From: Lineus longissimus
Taxonomy: Eukaryota > Nemertea > Pilidiophora > Heteronemertea > Lineidae
Assembly (NCBI RefSeq): GCF_910592395.1
Contig: NC_088310.1
Coordinates: forward strand, 10,235,501-10,299,500
Direction: 5' to 3'
DNA length: 64,000 nucleotides
Shown: piece after piece, positions 11,095-23,085 of the stretch
Position numbering within the stretch: the first letter of the stretch is position 1
How the letters are laid out: each line of letters opens with the position of its first letter
The notes under the pieces: generated by a model
The model's input: only the letters and a program-made list of their open reading frames with translations
What the model was told of the DNA's origin: nothing
Database searches by the model: none
Made by a program: the position numbers and the translations under genes

Positions 11095-11827
11095 GCATTG
11101 TAACAAGACAGCTATTGTTTTGATTATTTATTATTCCTTCTATGATACTAATGATCAAGTCCATGAGCAATTGAATGTTATGTGGAGGCCTGATCATTGG
11201 CCTTTTCATAGGAGACTAAAGGACTCTGAATGTCACAAAAATGTTTCTCTCTCTAACTTACCGGTTATTTTGTCAAATTGGCCTTGAACAGGGAAGGGTA
11301 GAAAAGCGCCATAGAAGAACTCAATATCAATTATTGTTTCTGTATTATTTGCTATCTTCGCCGCCAGACCGTCGAAGACCCAACTGCAATTGAAACATGA
11401 TCGACACAAATTAACAGTTTTCAGCAAGTTCATTGATGAGGCAAAATATAAACGCGCTCGATGTCCTTGACATTTTGATTATATTTGGCTGTCGTGAAAA
11501 AGCACGAGAAAAAAGGCACGACCCCATAAATACATCGTAACGACAACCGCCACTGCCAGACTGCGTTCATTGAAACAGATGCAGAAATGTGTCTGTTGCA
11601 TCGACTTCCGATTGATAAAATCCGAAGGTTTCCTGTTACAACAAGAATGACCGAGGGATAGGAGTAGTAAAATGTACACTTGCCTGTGTTTCTATTATTG
11701 CATGGCAAATGTTTGTGCTACATCGGGTTAGTTTCGACAGAGTTATATTTGTTGCGGCCATGTTGGACTCGTCCTCATGCACTAATGAATGCCATACTTC
11801 TTTGCAGCAGCTTTGTAAGTAATTATA
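11095..11827. other. no gene recognised
   Basis: No exon or repeat boundary could be supported between the end of the peptide gene and the DNA element beginning at 11828. Confidence 0.5.
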
Positions 11828-14047
11828 AGGTAAAATGGGGGTAATTGTAGCCCCTTTTTACCTATAATTTTTGTTACCAGGTAGATTCACTAAAACCGGC
11901 CTGCACCTTGTAGTGGCACTTCTTCCAATTGTACAGCCTGCAATTAAAGACACTTGATCTTAAACAATGCGTCTGAGAGACAATACAAGACTCGTGGTCA
12001 GGGGCTTCAAATACCCCGTTGCCTTGGGGAATTTGTAGCCCCTGACTAAAATTTAAAATTACATGTTTTTTATGTATGAGAACACTTTTTTCACAGGTTT
12101 ATGGTCTTTATTGGTAATAAAGCTTTCAATATTATTCCAATCAAGGTTGACGACGAGATTTTGCTGGTATCAAACGATATTTATTGAACACATTAAGTGG
12201 TGGTCGATGCAATCTCTTACCAACAATTTAAACAATATCGTCACAAATCAGACTGATTTTAGAATGTTGTAAAAACACAACGTTCTATCTATCACCTCTG
12301 TTGTACATTACATCTTGTGTCAGACAACAGCTTGTGATATTCTGAATTGACTGACGGTCTTGTCATGCGCCATTAAAAACTTTAATTTCAGTTATGGACC
12401 ATGTATCAACACCATCTATAGCTGGCACCACTTAATGATAATGTAATGTGCCATGAGAAATACTGCTATCTAGTCAATGGAATTGCTTTAACTAGAGACA
12501 CCAGTAACTTTGAAAATATTAACATTATTTCGAAATAATTTTAGAGGAATTAGTATGAAACATCAAATGTATCATTGTTGGCACATAACGGGTTAACATT
12601 GTATCTACATTGGATAGACTAGCATGATACCCGTGGCGCGGGTTGTTTTAGGGTTTTGGCTTACTGTGGGGTTGGGGCAATTTGGGTGAAATGAAATGAT
12701 ATGTTCGGGGGGGGGGGGGTTGTGATGTTGTCTAAACTCCACCACTCTTCAAAGTGGTCTCGAGTTATTTTGACGAACTATTTCGCGAATGGTGAAGAGG
12801 CAATGGCGTGAAGTTACGAACTTAGTACAACAAATGCTGCGAGCATAGTGGGTGGCAGCACCAGACGGAGGAAGTAGTTCGCCTAGGGTTTTTTCGACAC
12901 CCTCCACACGGAATCCACTCGTTCCGGAACACTCACTTACTTGTTAATCTGCAGTGGTTAGCCGGTTTTTTGCAGTAAAAAAAATTTAATCGGGAGTTTA
13001 TATCATATTTTATATTTGCCCCGGGTATTCATATAGGGAGCTGTGCGCTACTTTGCGCCCAGTGCTTGGGTCGGGTGAGGCGGTTTGTTATTATGTCACT
13101 TGTATCACGTGATGAATTCCAACACGGTACTTCAAAAAATTAAGAGCGATTATCAATGTAAGGTGAAAGAGTACGACCAAAATAAAGGGGGAAAATTGCG
13201 GAGATGGATGAGTGTTTTAAACATATAGTGGCCCCAATATACTTTCCCGGCTTATTTTCGTATAATCCCACACTTTTGATTTAATAGATGGCTCATATGC
13301 AAATTTAGAACTGCTGAAATGGCCCCTTATGTTGATGAGTATGCCCATATATAGAAAGAACAAAAAATGCTATTTCTCCAAGATCGCTGCAAAGTTTACC
13401 CATTTAACCCGGCGAGGACCATCTCCATATCAACCACGACTTTCAGGAAAAGTTTCGAGCTCATCCGATCTGAACTGACGGAGGAGATGTATGACAAACT
13501 ATTTCAGCTCTACGTCCATTATAGTAGTGATTTATGATCAAATAATATAATTCGGGTAAAAGAATTAAAAATCTTGCATTTTCATGATTTATGACATGAT
13601 ATATCGAGCTATTTATAGGGGCTACAAATACCCCGAACCAACGGGCTACAAATACCCTGAGGGTACCTTGGTCAGAAAAGTGTTTCTGAAGAATTTACTT
13701 TTAAAAATGACATCAAATGCCGCATACAACATTCTCTACACTCAATACTGATCACCTGAACCAAGTTTCATATATATCAATGCTCTGCAAGTATGGAAAA
13801 TGTGGACCTGTAAAAAGTTTGATCCCGACTTTTTTGTGCATGTGTCTGGTTTGTTTTCTTCTTATAGCCAAAGCTCTTACATAACATGTTGCATAATCCA
13901 AAACTATTGATGTTGTGATACTCAAGAGTCACCTCTTTCATATCCATGCTTTGGTTGGCTGAATAGTTCCGCGGTTACCACAATATGAATCAAAAACATT
14001 ATCAGGGGCTACAATTTGATCGGGGTTACAAATACCCTATTTTACCT
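11828..14047. mobile_element. non-autonomous DNA element, TIR AGGTAAAAT
   Basis: The left end AGGTAAAATGGGGGTAATTG is mirrored at the right end by AGGTAAAATAGGGTATTTG on the opposite strand, followed on both sides by TGTAGCCCC-type motifs. A 4-bp TATA occurs at both outer edges but the context is AT-rich, so this duplication is weak. Subterminal copies of GGGGCTACAAATACCCC-like motifs occur internally (about 11997-12048 and 13617-13665). No transposase ORF is visible in the 2.2 kb. The right end abuts the 3' end of the LINE. Confidence 0.6.
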
Positions 14048-14051
14048 TATA

Positions 14052-17000
14052 TATATATTTATTTATTCCTCCTATGCAGAAGAAGATATACAAAATAGTA
14101 TACAATAAATTTAACAGAGTGTATGAGAAGTGAGTGCATTATTTACAGGTAATTTGGTAATTAATTGAGTGAGCTGGTTAATACCAGCACTCCGCTGCAA
14201 TTGGCAGCAATGACATGTTGTCTACTAGGTCGCAGCCAGGTATTTGCTTACCTAGCAATGTCTCTGTTAGATCATTGTCATTCATGTTCCACAGTGCCGC
14301 GGACACCTCTACAGAGCATTCGTCTACGGCTCTTTCCCAGAATAGGTCTCGCTTTACCGCGAGACCCGAGCACTCGCAGAAGAGATGTCGTGGTGTGTCC
14401 GTGTATGCGCTTTTACAATGTGAGCAATATATAGGCTCTTGCAATATGACAAATGTATTCAGCTTTGCAAGAAAAGCATATCTATGTTTACTCCTCGGGT
14501 CCTTTTGGGCGGACAGCCAGAGGAGGGACGGAAAGTCCAACGTTTTCTCAATGTTCAGAATTCTGGTTAGTTCGCAGTCCTTGTTACACGCGGACACGAA
14601 GTTAACATTTTCATGAGTCTCTATGGCTAATCGTACAGTCGATTTCCAGACGGATTTGTGAGAGAAAAGAGCTGGGTCCGTGGCGGCTAGTTCTAAGTAA
14701 TCCGATAGATGATATTTATATAATGTGTCCCTGAGCAAGGGAACATAGCCAATGCACTCCTTACTGCGGGTAGTTCTGTCCTGCATGGATAGGTACCTGA
14801 GTCTGAATACCGTCCACGGGAGTTCGCATGGCGCTTTACTTAAGGCTACAAGTTGACCAAGGAACTGGAGACGTCTAGCATCCACTGAAGATTGAATACA
14901 ATGGCTCCCGATCATTGCTTGAGCCACTAAAGTCCTAGTCATTCTCGGAAATCCTTGCATCCTTTTCAAGCAAAAGCGGTGTGCCCTTTCGAGGATCATC
15001 GTTTCGCGCGCAGACAGATTGTCCCAAATTTCACTACCGTAGAGCGCTCGGGGGAGGCATACGGTGCAGTAGAGTTTGAAAGACGAGGCTGGATTAAAAC
15101 CAGAAGGTTGAATCCCCGGACCTAGGATGCACATTAACGTATTTTTCAGCTTCTGGGCGGCGGCTATTACTTGCCTCAATGGCTTGGAGTGCTTATCCTG
15201 GGATACCCCAAGGTGCACACAAACATCTGTTTCCCTGACGGGTTTGTTACCCAAGTGCCAATTGCGGAGTGGCTTCGCTCGTTCCCACTGTCTCACGCTT
15301 TCACCGAATACTATTATCAGGCACTTTTGTCCATTGTAGTCGTATCTCCACTTAATTGCATACTGGTCACAGCACCCCATGATGCCGTCTAATCCAAACT
15401 TTGAGAGCGATACCAGGGTGAGATCGTCCGCGTGGCAAGGCGATCCACAGTTCACGTCTTCGATTTTAGCACCGACATCTAACTGATCTAGGTTGTCAAG
15501 AAGTTCGTTGATGTAGAGTAGGTACAACCAGGTTGAGAGTACACCACCTTGTCTGACAGACTGTTTTAGCGCAAACCACGGGGACATAGTATTACTGACA
15601 ATCACGCAACTTTCAGCATCCACATAGCAGTTTTTGGTCAAGCGCCAAAGCTTGCCTTGCACCCCAAAATTAAAAAGCTTGTAGAAGAGCCCGTTATGCC
15701 AGACGGTATCGAAGGCTTTGGATGTATCCAAGAAGCACTCGTACACTTTCGAGTTCCTTTCGAGATTGTGACGGATTGTTTCCTGGAGCACGAAGGCAGT
15801 GGATACACAACTGCGCTTCTTTTGGTAGGCACTTTGCTGGCGATTAGGGAAAACTATATTGTTGTCTTGCGTCCATCGATTCAGTTTCTCTAGCATCAGT
15901 TTTTCTAACAGTTTGTACAGAACAGGTAGCAACGTTATCGGACGATAACTCCCTGGTTCGGCCCGATCCTTTCCCCCACCCTTATGTATAGTGTGGATAA
16001 CTCCTTTCTTGGCACTGGCCGGTACATGCTCAGATGTCAGTATCACGTTAAGGAGATTTGTGAGCGTTGTATGGAGGATGCGACCTCCATATTTGATGTG
16101 TTCGTTCGTAAGGGAATCGTGACCTCCTGCTTTCCCACACTTAAGTCCACGAATCGCGCGCGTAACTTCCTCAAAAGAGAAAGGGTGGTCGAGGCCGTCT
16201 ATCTGTATCTGCTTTGACCTTTCGTCCATGTCTTGCACTGACCTGTCTACGTCACACCTAAACGTTTCATCATATCTCAGGTCGCATTTCGGAGAATAAA
16301 GCTCTTCAAAATATGCGGCCCACTTATTCGCGATGTCCGAAGTGTCATAACACATTTCCCCTTTGAAGCGCATAGGGGGAGGGGGCCTGTTTGGCGTAAG
16401 TTTACGGCTTTTTAGCAGTCTCCAGAATTTGTCCTGGTCTACCTCGGCAAGCTCGTCCAGTTCTGCATAGAAATTCGCCTCCAAGTCGGCATTCTGCTTT
16501 CGCAGAGCCGCTCTGAAAGCCCGTTTGGCCTCTTTGTACAGTTTGAATTCCTCCGAGTCCGCGGATCTGGGTTTGTCTGCTTGCACCCACAGGTGGCGTG
16601 CCTGTTTCATTTGCTGATAGATAGGCTTGAGTTTTTCATTCCAGTTCGGTCTGCACTTCTTACGCGAATTCCTCCGTTTGGGAATGGAGAGATCAGCTGC
16701 GGTCCCACCACCCTTGGTGCTTTTGCGTTTGATGGGTTCGGAAGTCGGACAATCGTCTGGCCGGACTGCTTTAGCCTTATCGGACAGCCATGATCTAAAC
16801 AGATCTATCTGCACAGTGTTCTCTCCTGTCAGCTCGAGTAATCTTTCGACGTACGAGTCTTTAGGGAGGTTTGAGAGTTCTCCTTGAAAGTGGCCGTACC
16901 AGGCCTGATCAGCGGGTATATCGCCACTTTCGCCATTGTCGGACCACATGGATGCCTGTGAGGAAACCGAAGGAGAATTTAACTCCTTTGAAAGTCCTTC

Positions 17001-17300
17001 TGGCGTGAGATCTGCGTTGCTCTCAAAACTCATTGTGACATCATTAGATTCCTCACCTCTAGTTGTTTATATTCCGGTTGAAGACGGGTAAGATAGTCCT
17101 CGCTATGTTGGGTTATCCGAAGAAAACTAACACCGGTCCTTGAAGATCGACTAGCTCTGCCGCCATCTGGTACTTTCTAAGTGAATAACACCAATTTGTT
17201 CATGGCCCATTAATATGATAATTATGGACTACGAGAGGCTTTATTTGAACACCCGCCAAAAAATTATACAGTAACGTCAATTCTATGATCTTGCACGTGT
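14052..17300 (-). mobile_element. non-LTR retrotransposon (LINE) carrying an intact RT ORF
   Basis: The element runs on the minus strand. Its ORF ends at 14178 and is followed by roughly 110-130 bp of 3' UTR and a short AATAAATAAATATATA tract, then the DNA element edge at 14047. The 5' limit is uncertain: non-coding sequence upstream of the ATG (17034 to about 17300) includes AGATGGCGGC, a YY1-like motif found in some LINE 5' UTRs, before the inverted repeat that starts near 17318. No target duplication was found. A simple-repeat 3' tail suits the CR1/Jockey/I group better than L1. Confidence 0.65.
14178..17033 (-). CDS. LINE reverse transcriptase ORF, 951 aa, no endonuclease domain seen
   Basis: Reverse transcriptase of a non-LTR retrotransposon. 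Around residues 100-230 is the basic linker that usually separates endonuclease and RT (RRNSRKKCRPNW; KFWRLLKSRKL). RT motifs follow: YRPITLLPVLYKLLEKL, FLDTSKAFDTVWH near residue 435, RQGGVLSTWLYLLYIN, and the active-site variant CHADDLTLVS near residue 534, with HADD in place of the usual YADD. A C-terminal zinc-knuckle-like CSHCKSAYTDTPRHLFCEC lies near residue 875. The frame is open throughout, with an in-frame TAA about 40 nt upstream of the ATG. The first 100 residues do not resemble an apurinic endonuclease, so the element is either 5' rearranged, endonuclease-free, or has its endonuclease on a separate exon or ORF not seen here. Confidence 0.85.
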   Translation of the reverse strand: MSFESNADLTPEGLSKELNSPSVSSQASMWSDNGESGDIPADQAWYGHFQGELSNLPKDSYVERLLELTGENTVQIDLFRSWLSDKAKAVRPDDCPTSEPIKRKSTKGGGTAADLSIPKRRNSRKKCRPNWNEKLKPIYQQMKQARHLWVQADKPRSADSEEFKLYKEAKRAFRAALRKQNADLEANFYAELDELAEVDQDKFWRLLKSRKLTPNRPPPPMRFKGEMCYDTSDIANKWAAYFEELYSPKCDLRYDETFRCDVDRSVQDMDERSKQIQIDGLDHPFSFEEVTRAIRGLKCGKAGGHDSLTNEHIKYGGRILHTTLTNLLNVILTSEHVPASAKKGVIHTIHKGGGKDRAEPGSYRPITLLPVLYKLLEKLMLEKLNRWTQDNNIVFPNRQQSAYQKKRSCVSTAFVLQETIRHNLERNSKVYECFLDTSKAFDTVWHNGLFYKLFNFGVQGKLWRLTKNCYVDAESCVIVSNTMSPWFALKQSVRQGGVLSTWLYLLYINELLDNLDQLDVGAKIEDVNCGSPCHADDLTLVSLSKFGLDGIMGCCDQYAIKWRYDYNGQKCLIIVFGESVRQWERAKPLRNWHLGNKPVRETDVCVHLGVSQDKHSKPLRQVIAAAQKLKNTLMCILGPGIQPSGFNPASSFKLYCTVCLPRALYGSEIWDNLSARETMILERAHRFCLKRMQGFPRMTRTLVAQAMIGSHCIQSSVDARRLQFLGQLVALSKAPCELPWTVFRLRYLSMQDRTTRSKECIGYVPLLRDTLYKYHLSDYLELAATDPALFSHKSVWKSTVRLAIETHENVNFVSACNKDCELTRILNIEKTLDFPSLLWLSAQKDPRSKHRYAFLAKLNTFVILQEPIYCSHCKSAYTDTPRHLFCECSGLAVKRDLFWERAVDECSVEVSAALWNMNDNDLTETLLGKQIPGCDLVDNMSLLPIAAECWY

Positions 17301-17317
17301 TTCATTGACCTTCTAGA

Positions 17318-18137
17318 TGGGAAGCTTAATGCTATAATCTTGAAGGTAACTGCTTTAAAGCTGAACTGCATGAAAAAAACAGAAGTGTCCATGTTTAAAA
17401 AAAGACCATCGCGCTGGGAGACCACCGCGCCCCAGCGCGGTGGCCGAGAGAAATGCGCTTTCAAACGCCCGAAACACCCTTCAGAGGTCAGCCAGAAACA
17501 TGATAGTCTACGGCGAAACAGTGGCGCTGCCGTAAGTCTGTCAGCAGAACACCGGAAGTGCTGGGTCATGAGTGTGGGTACACATACAATTACACGTAGA
17601 CCATTCCAACCATGCTGACGGAATACAATGTACTTCCATTTTCGAATGTGTGCACTGAAGAGAACATGAAAGAAAAAATTATGGAAAACAAATGAAAAAA
17701 ATCACTCCCCGTCAACAAATAAACCTACACCGCTATTTGCGGGGAGAACGTACAAGAAAAAATGCTATACGCCGGCTCTCAGACCATGGACGTGAAAAAA
17801 AATCGATAGTAGGCCTATAGTACAATACAAGCACGTGGACAATCGGCAGGGGCGAATCTGTCCGAAAAACACCCTAAAAGTAGAAATATAATCTGTAAAA
17901 GCACGAGAACTAACAGAGAGAATATTCACCTAAACGCCATCATGGATTATCCGATGAAAACGAGCGTAAATACAGAGAAAGTCTGCTATTCCGTCCTGAA
18001 AGCCGCCTTAAAAGATTCCATAACGCCATGTTTTTCTTCCACGTAGGCCTACTCACGACCTTCTTTGACCAACATGACGTAAGCGTGGTTTGAGGTTGAT
18101 CAAATGTTATTCGCAATCCCCCATCTAGATAGCATTT
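17318..18137 (+). repeat. left arm of a large inverted repeat
   Basis: Pairs as reverse complement with 20494-21165. Clear blocks include GCTGAACTGCATGAA, CGGAAGTGCTGG, ACCGCTATTTGCGGGGAGAA, GGATTATCCGATGAAAA and ATTCGCAATCCC. This arm carries about 140 bp absent from the other arm (about 17412-17551), which include a perfect 9-bp hairpin (CCACCGCGC ... GCGCGGTGG). Non-coding. Confidence 0.75.
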
Positions 18138-18232
18138 TTTATTTCATTGTTCGAAAATTCCCATTGTTCATTTTGTTGTCTCCCAATACTGTCATCTCGC
18201 CTGTATCCCGATTTTTGCTAACGCTAGTATGT

Positions 18233-18700
18233 CTATTATCGCAATTGCTTAGCCCATGTACGCTAATCTTGGGTGAGAACAAGAATATATAGGTCTTTGT
18301 CGGAGGTTGCAAATAAAAATCTGGCTCCGCAATTTGCGTTGCCTCTATGAACGAGACAGGGGTGGATCCCTACAAGTAGAATGACCAAGAGCTTGAATAA
18401 ACGGTACAATAATTGGGACATTCAGCTATTTTCGTTATCTCACACGGGGCTTCAGGGTTAGGTCGAAGGTATACCCTCACCCCAACCCCCCGGATTCACA
18501 ACCCTTGTGACACAGATATTTGCTTGTCGGTAGGTCTAACAAGGGATCCCTGTCTCATTCCTGTCTCATCTACATCCCTGTCTCATTCCTTAAGGCGACA
18601 CAAACTGCGGAGCCGGGTTGTTGTTTGCAACCTCCGACAAGGACCTGTTCTTGTTCTCGCACAAGATTAGAGTACATGGGCTAAGCAACTGCGGTAATAG
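18233..18700. mobile_element. MITE-like element nested in the inverted-repeat loop
   Basis: Inverted termini of roughly 110-140 bp: CTATTATCGCAATTGCTTAG at 18233 matches, with few changes, the complement ending at 18700 (CTATTACCGCAGTTGCTTAG). Shared inner motifs are GTCGGAGGTTGCAAA, GGCTCCGCA and GAGACAGG. No target duplication was found. No ORF. Confidence 0.65.
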
Positions 18701-20031
18701 CGCACAGCAGAAAAGCCTGAAGCGCTACTGTAGTTAACGTGCATACGTATCCAATGTTAACAATGTTTCTCATGTCCATGGATTCGATTCAAATGGCTTA
18801 AATTTGACTTAAAATGGCCGCCAAAAGAGATAAACGCGCGAATGAAGCAACTCGACTTTTCTGAGCTCCGAGAGAGAACCACATGAATATTCACACTGTT
18901 TTTTAATCAAAATTCTATTTCAGGGGGGTGGGGGTTTACCCCTCGACATTTGTGTTTTGATTTTTGAGACTTTAGTAATAATATCCAAAAGACGCTAAAA
19001 ATTGATATAATCCCGAATTAATGAAGTAAAAAACGGGCAGGCGTTTCGGGCAGCGACATGTATTCATCCACTGGAGAAAGTGTATAGTCCGTTCTGAACT
19101 GTGAAGCGGTGGTAAATACATGACTGTGATGGGTGAAAGTGGATTTATTCTTTCAATTCTTAATCTAGAGAGCCTGGCCATAACAGGGATGTACTTTTTG
19201 ATAATTAATTTTCAGGAAATATTGTGTCACTGGCCAGTTTCGAACTTGTATCCTAATAGGCCCATATCAGTCCGCGAGTGACGATTTGATGGCAATGCTG
19301 TACACAAATCAATTTTTCTCAGACAATCGGTATTGGAATTTTTTGAATTTTTACAATTATTTTGATAAAAGCCTCTTCATAACAAATATAAAATTTGGTG
19401 GGAATTAAAGCACCCTTGGTGTACTATTTTCAATAACCTATGTTCATTAAAATGTACACAGTATGTACACACGGGCTAATAGAAGTCTCTGGCCTTTCGA
19501 GGAAAAAAAGTTTATTTTGAGATTTCAATAAACCTTTTGAACGAATTCCACATGGGCCGTGGTGGGATCCGAAGACACCTTAAGGAGGAATGTATGTTTT
19601 TATGGGGTACCATTGGTTTTGCAGACCTTCTGGTTTTTCCTAGAGAATAATCAATATTCGCTAGCAGGCTTTTTATGCTCCGAGATATGAAGAGGGTTCT
19701 TTGTTCCTCAGGTTCTTTGTTCATCAGTCTCAGGTTCCTCAAGAATCAAGTCTTCCAGTCTCTTGGCCTTCAAAAACCCTTTCCAACCAATTTTTTATGC
19801 ATTTACCATTCGGCTACATGTTGGTGGGGGAAAAACATGATCCCTGACCCCTTGAATTGGTTGCCCAGGTACAACTTCATGCAATTGTCTCAAGGAAGCC
19901 ACCAGTACCACCTCTTGGCGGTCTTGCAAGTATCATGCCAGTGAAAAGGAAAGGTAATGATGATTGAGTGTTGGCGTTAGGGTACCATCAGAGGAGTACC
20001 TCTTCCTCGCTCTGGGTTAAACGTGTCACAG
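18701..20031. other. no gene recognised (loop of the large inverted repeat)
   Basis: Ordinary AT-rich sequence with minor local repetition (GGTTCTTTGTTCCTCAGG near 19700). No supported gene. Confidence 0.5.
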
Positions 20032-20242
20032 GACTGTACTATCATGAAGGTTTGGGGGTTCCACTCGAGCGCTTCGGGGTAAGCAGCTCGGAAGGACTTA
20101 TTAAGAGGCCAATAGGGGGTTTGAGGGGCCTTCCCCCAATGCACTGGCTAAAACATGTCAGAAGGACGGGGGTTGTGGGCGGGGGGGGGGGGCTCTCCAT
20201 GTCGACAGTTGCGCGAGCTCAATAGAACTTGCACTTTACATA
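20032..20242 (+). repeat. G-rich dispersed repeat, copy 2
   Basis: Same orientation as the copy at 4926-5122. It shares GGACTGTACTATCA-like starts, CCTTCCCCCAATGCACTGG, AACATGTCAGAAGGACGGG, a run of G, and a CACTTTACATA end. Confidence 0.65.
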
Positions 20243-20493
20243 AGAATCTGCCAGAGTGCCAGACTACGATAGTCCGGACACCTTTCAGGGGGGGGGACAT
20301 TTTCAATTTCTTTGCCGGCTATTATGATGATGGAGTTGAGTTACTGCTAAAGAGATACATGGAGAAAACTGTCAATCATAACAAAAAATTGGCGGAAGAA
20401 ACTATAGCATGTTCCAAACTAGGGGATTTGGGGGTTTCTCTTGGCTTCTGATTTCTGAACGCGACGTTCAAGCCGCAAGGCCAATCTGACTAT

Positions 20494-21165
20494 CCACTAG
20501 ATGAGGGATTGCGAATAACATGGATCAACCTCGAACCACGCTTACGTCATGTTGATCAAAGAAGGCCGTGTGTAGGCCTACGAGGAAGAAAAACATGGCG
20601 TTACGGAATCTGGTGAGGAGGCGTTCAGGACGGAATATAGCAGGAGTTCTCTGTATTTAAACTCCTTTTCATCGGATAATCCACGATGGGGTTCAGGTGA
20701 ATATACTTTCTGTGAGTTCGTGTGATTTTACAGATCATTCTACTTTTAGGAAGGTTTTAGGATGTATTTGCCCCTTTCGATTGTCCACGTGTTCATATTG
20801 TACTAGGCCTAGTATCGATTTTTCACCTCCAGGATGTGAGAGCTGGCGTATAGTACGTTCTCCCCGCAAATAGCGGTGTAGGTTGATTTGTCGATGGGGA
20901 AGGGATTTTTTTCTCATCTATTTTCCATGATTCTAATTTGTAACTATTTTATTTCAGGTTCGTTCTCATCAGTGCACACATACGAACATGGATGTACATT
21001 GTATTCCGTCAGTATGGTTGGACATGGCCTACGTGTAATTGTATGTGTATCCACACTCATTATCCAGCACTTCCGGTGTCCTTGCGGTGGTCTTTTTTTA
21101 AACATGGACGCTTCTGTTTTTGTTCATGCAGTTCAGCTTTAACTAATAGTGGCAACCAGCTAAGC
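20494..21165 (-). repeat. right arm of a large inverted repeat
   Basis: Reverse-complement partner of 17318-18137 without that arm's extra 140 bp. The pair could be one long foldback element with a 2.3-kb interior or two independent insertions of one dispersed family in opposite directions. No target duplication distinguishes these. Confidence 0.75.
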
Positions 21166-22569
21166 TTAATAGTCTTATTGGTGTCAAGAACGGATAATTT
21201 CAATCAAACAGGCATGTAAAATCGGCGACGACCACAACTATAGCATCGAAGGATACAAATGTATGTCGAGTCATCTTTTTGATATAAATATATGATGAGG
21301 GGACACATGAACGACGCAGTAAATAAGACACATATAAATGTCTACTGATCGACATGTTATCAAAAAGTATCTCGGCCTCATAGCGTTCAGTATTATCCTT
21401 GATATACTGCATATAGTGTGGAAAAAAATGGATATTTGCAGCAGTCAGAAGAATAGACCCAACCAGTACGACGGTCCTTGCTTTGTCCATGGTGCACAGC
21501 CTTTTGCAGCCACTGGAAACCGGACGGCCACGGCGCGGCCTATGGACATGGCAACAAGATAAACCGGAATGCAGATTCTCAAATGGGGATTTCTTTTTCT
21601 AAATGACTATAACTTGTGATGACTAAATATATGGTTTTTCTTATCTATGTTGATTCTAAACTTCTTTAACATTAGTACTGTCAACGTGGTGTGTCCGTGT
21701 CAGCTTGTAGAAGAGCAACGTTTGGGCTGGTACTAGTCACTAGGACTAGTCTATGACCACACTAACCTTGCACTCTTAACCAAATGAGGAGTGAACAAGT
21801 CTTCACACAGATAAGTTTATCTCTAAGAGGTGTAGCTCTTAACTAACACATACAACTGAGAAGACAAATCCCAAATTCAGTGCAGTGCTAAAACTTACAC
21901 TTTCTAAATGGAGTTTGATACGGTGCAGCGCTATATCTTGCACAACTGATCGAGAAGACAAAATGCCAAAGTCATGTTCAGCGCTATAGCGTAGAATGAG
22001 TTCAGCGCTATAGCTTAACCTCGGAAGAAGGAGTTGAGTGCACATCACAGCTCGGGCTTTCCACACTTGGCTTGTTCATCGCATTTGATCTGTCCTTTGT
22101 TCAATTTGAGATGTTGCATTCGTGTTGCGATGCTTCTTGCTTTTGCGGCCTTGGTGTTCTGCCAGAACTAACTTGGGTTATCTTTCAAGTTGGCGCTCGC
22201 GCTTCTACATTTACGGTTCATTTGACCCTGCACAGTTTGGTTCTCAGTTTTGGATCCTCGAGGTTCATGTATCGTTGTGCATCTTTTTATCTTTACATTT
22301 TCCTGATTTCCACGCTTTTTTGCGGGCCTTTCCGGCGGATCAGTCGGCGCATGCTCGTATTCATCCAGGGGTGGGATGTCCTGACTGGAGTGATCTTCTC
22401 TGAAAAGTTGGAAGTTATGTGAAAGCTGGCGGGGCAAATATACATTCCCCAGCAAAGCCAAAGTCGATCACCCGGGAATGTCCGCGATGAGCAGTTGTGC
22501 ATTAGGATCATTTACTGGATAAACCCATACACCTAGTATGTATTTGAATATATACTTGCCAACCCCAAT
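21166..22569. other. no gene recognised
   Basis: No exon or element ends were supported. About 21900-22015 repeats the phrase TTCAGCGCTATAGC and related variants (CAGCGCTATA) several times, a minor local repeat. Confidence 0.5.
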
Positions 22570-23085
22570 GCACAAATCGAAAGCGAGGCATTCTCTGCTG
22601 ACACCGCAGGCTGCGCGCACTTCTAACGAAGTGTCCAGAGGTCCGTATACAATAAATTCGGACGAAAAAGTCTGAACACAATTCAATCAAAGGCCTCCGC
22701 ACTGTTTCGGTAAGGCTTTTATTCAAAACATGGTAATGCAAAGAGAGATTTACCAGAGTCTTTCAGATAAATTTGCAAGACTCTGGATTGAGAAACATAA
22801 GAATGTATGTTGAGACAAACCTGGCGATCAACCGAAGAAATTAGAGTGATGTGTTGGCGTAGATTATTTCCATAGTTTGGTAAATTCATCTTTGCATTAC
22901 CATGTTTTAATGAAAACCTTACCGATACAGTTTCGGAAGCCAGTGCCAAGCGCTCGGCTCATGTCCACACTTCTTCGTCCGAATATACAATTGACTATTA
23001 TAAACTCCAGTCCTGACCAAGAGCCGAGGCATCAGGTGCACTGCCGGCTGCACTGCAGTCATGCAGACGACAATCTATTGGGATT
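22570..23085. mobile_element. foldback/MITE-like repeat
   Basis: Two arms in inverted orientation around about 22755-22876. GCCTCCGCACTGTTTCGGTAAGG and CATGGTAATGCAAAGA on the left match GGTAAATTCATCTTTGCATTACCATG and CCTTACCGATACAGTTTCGG on the right. Further out, TTCGTCCGAAT and a weakly conserved GC-rich segment (GTGCGCGCAGCCTGC) also pair. Outer ends are imprecise and no target duplication was seen. Confidence 0.55.
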
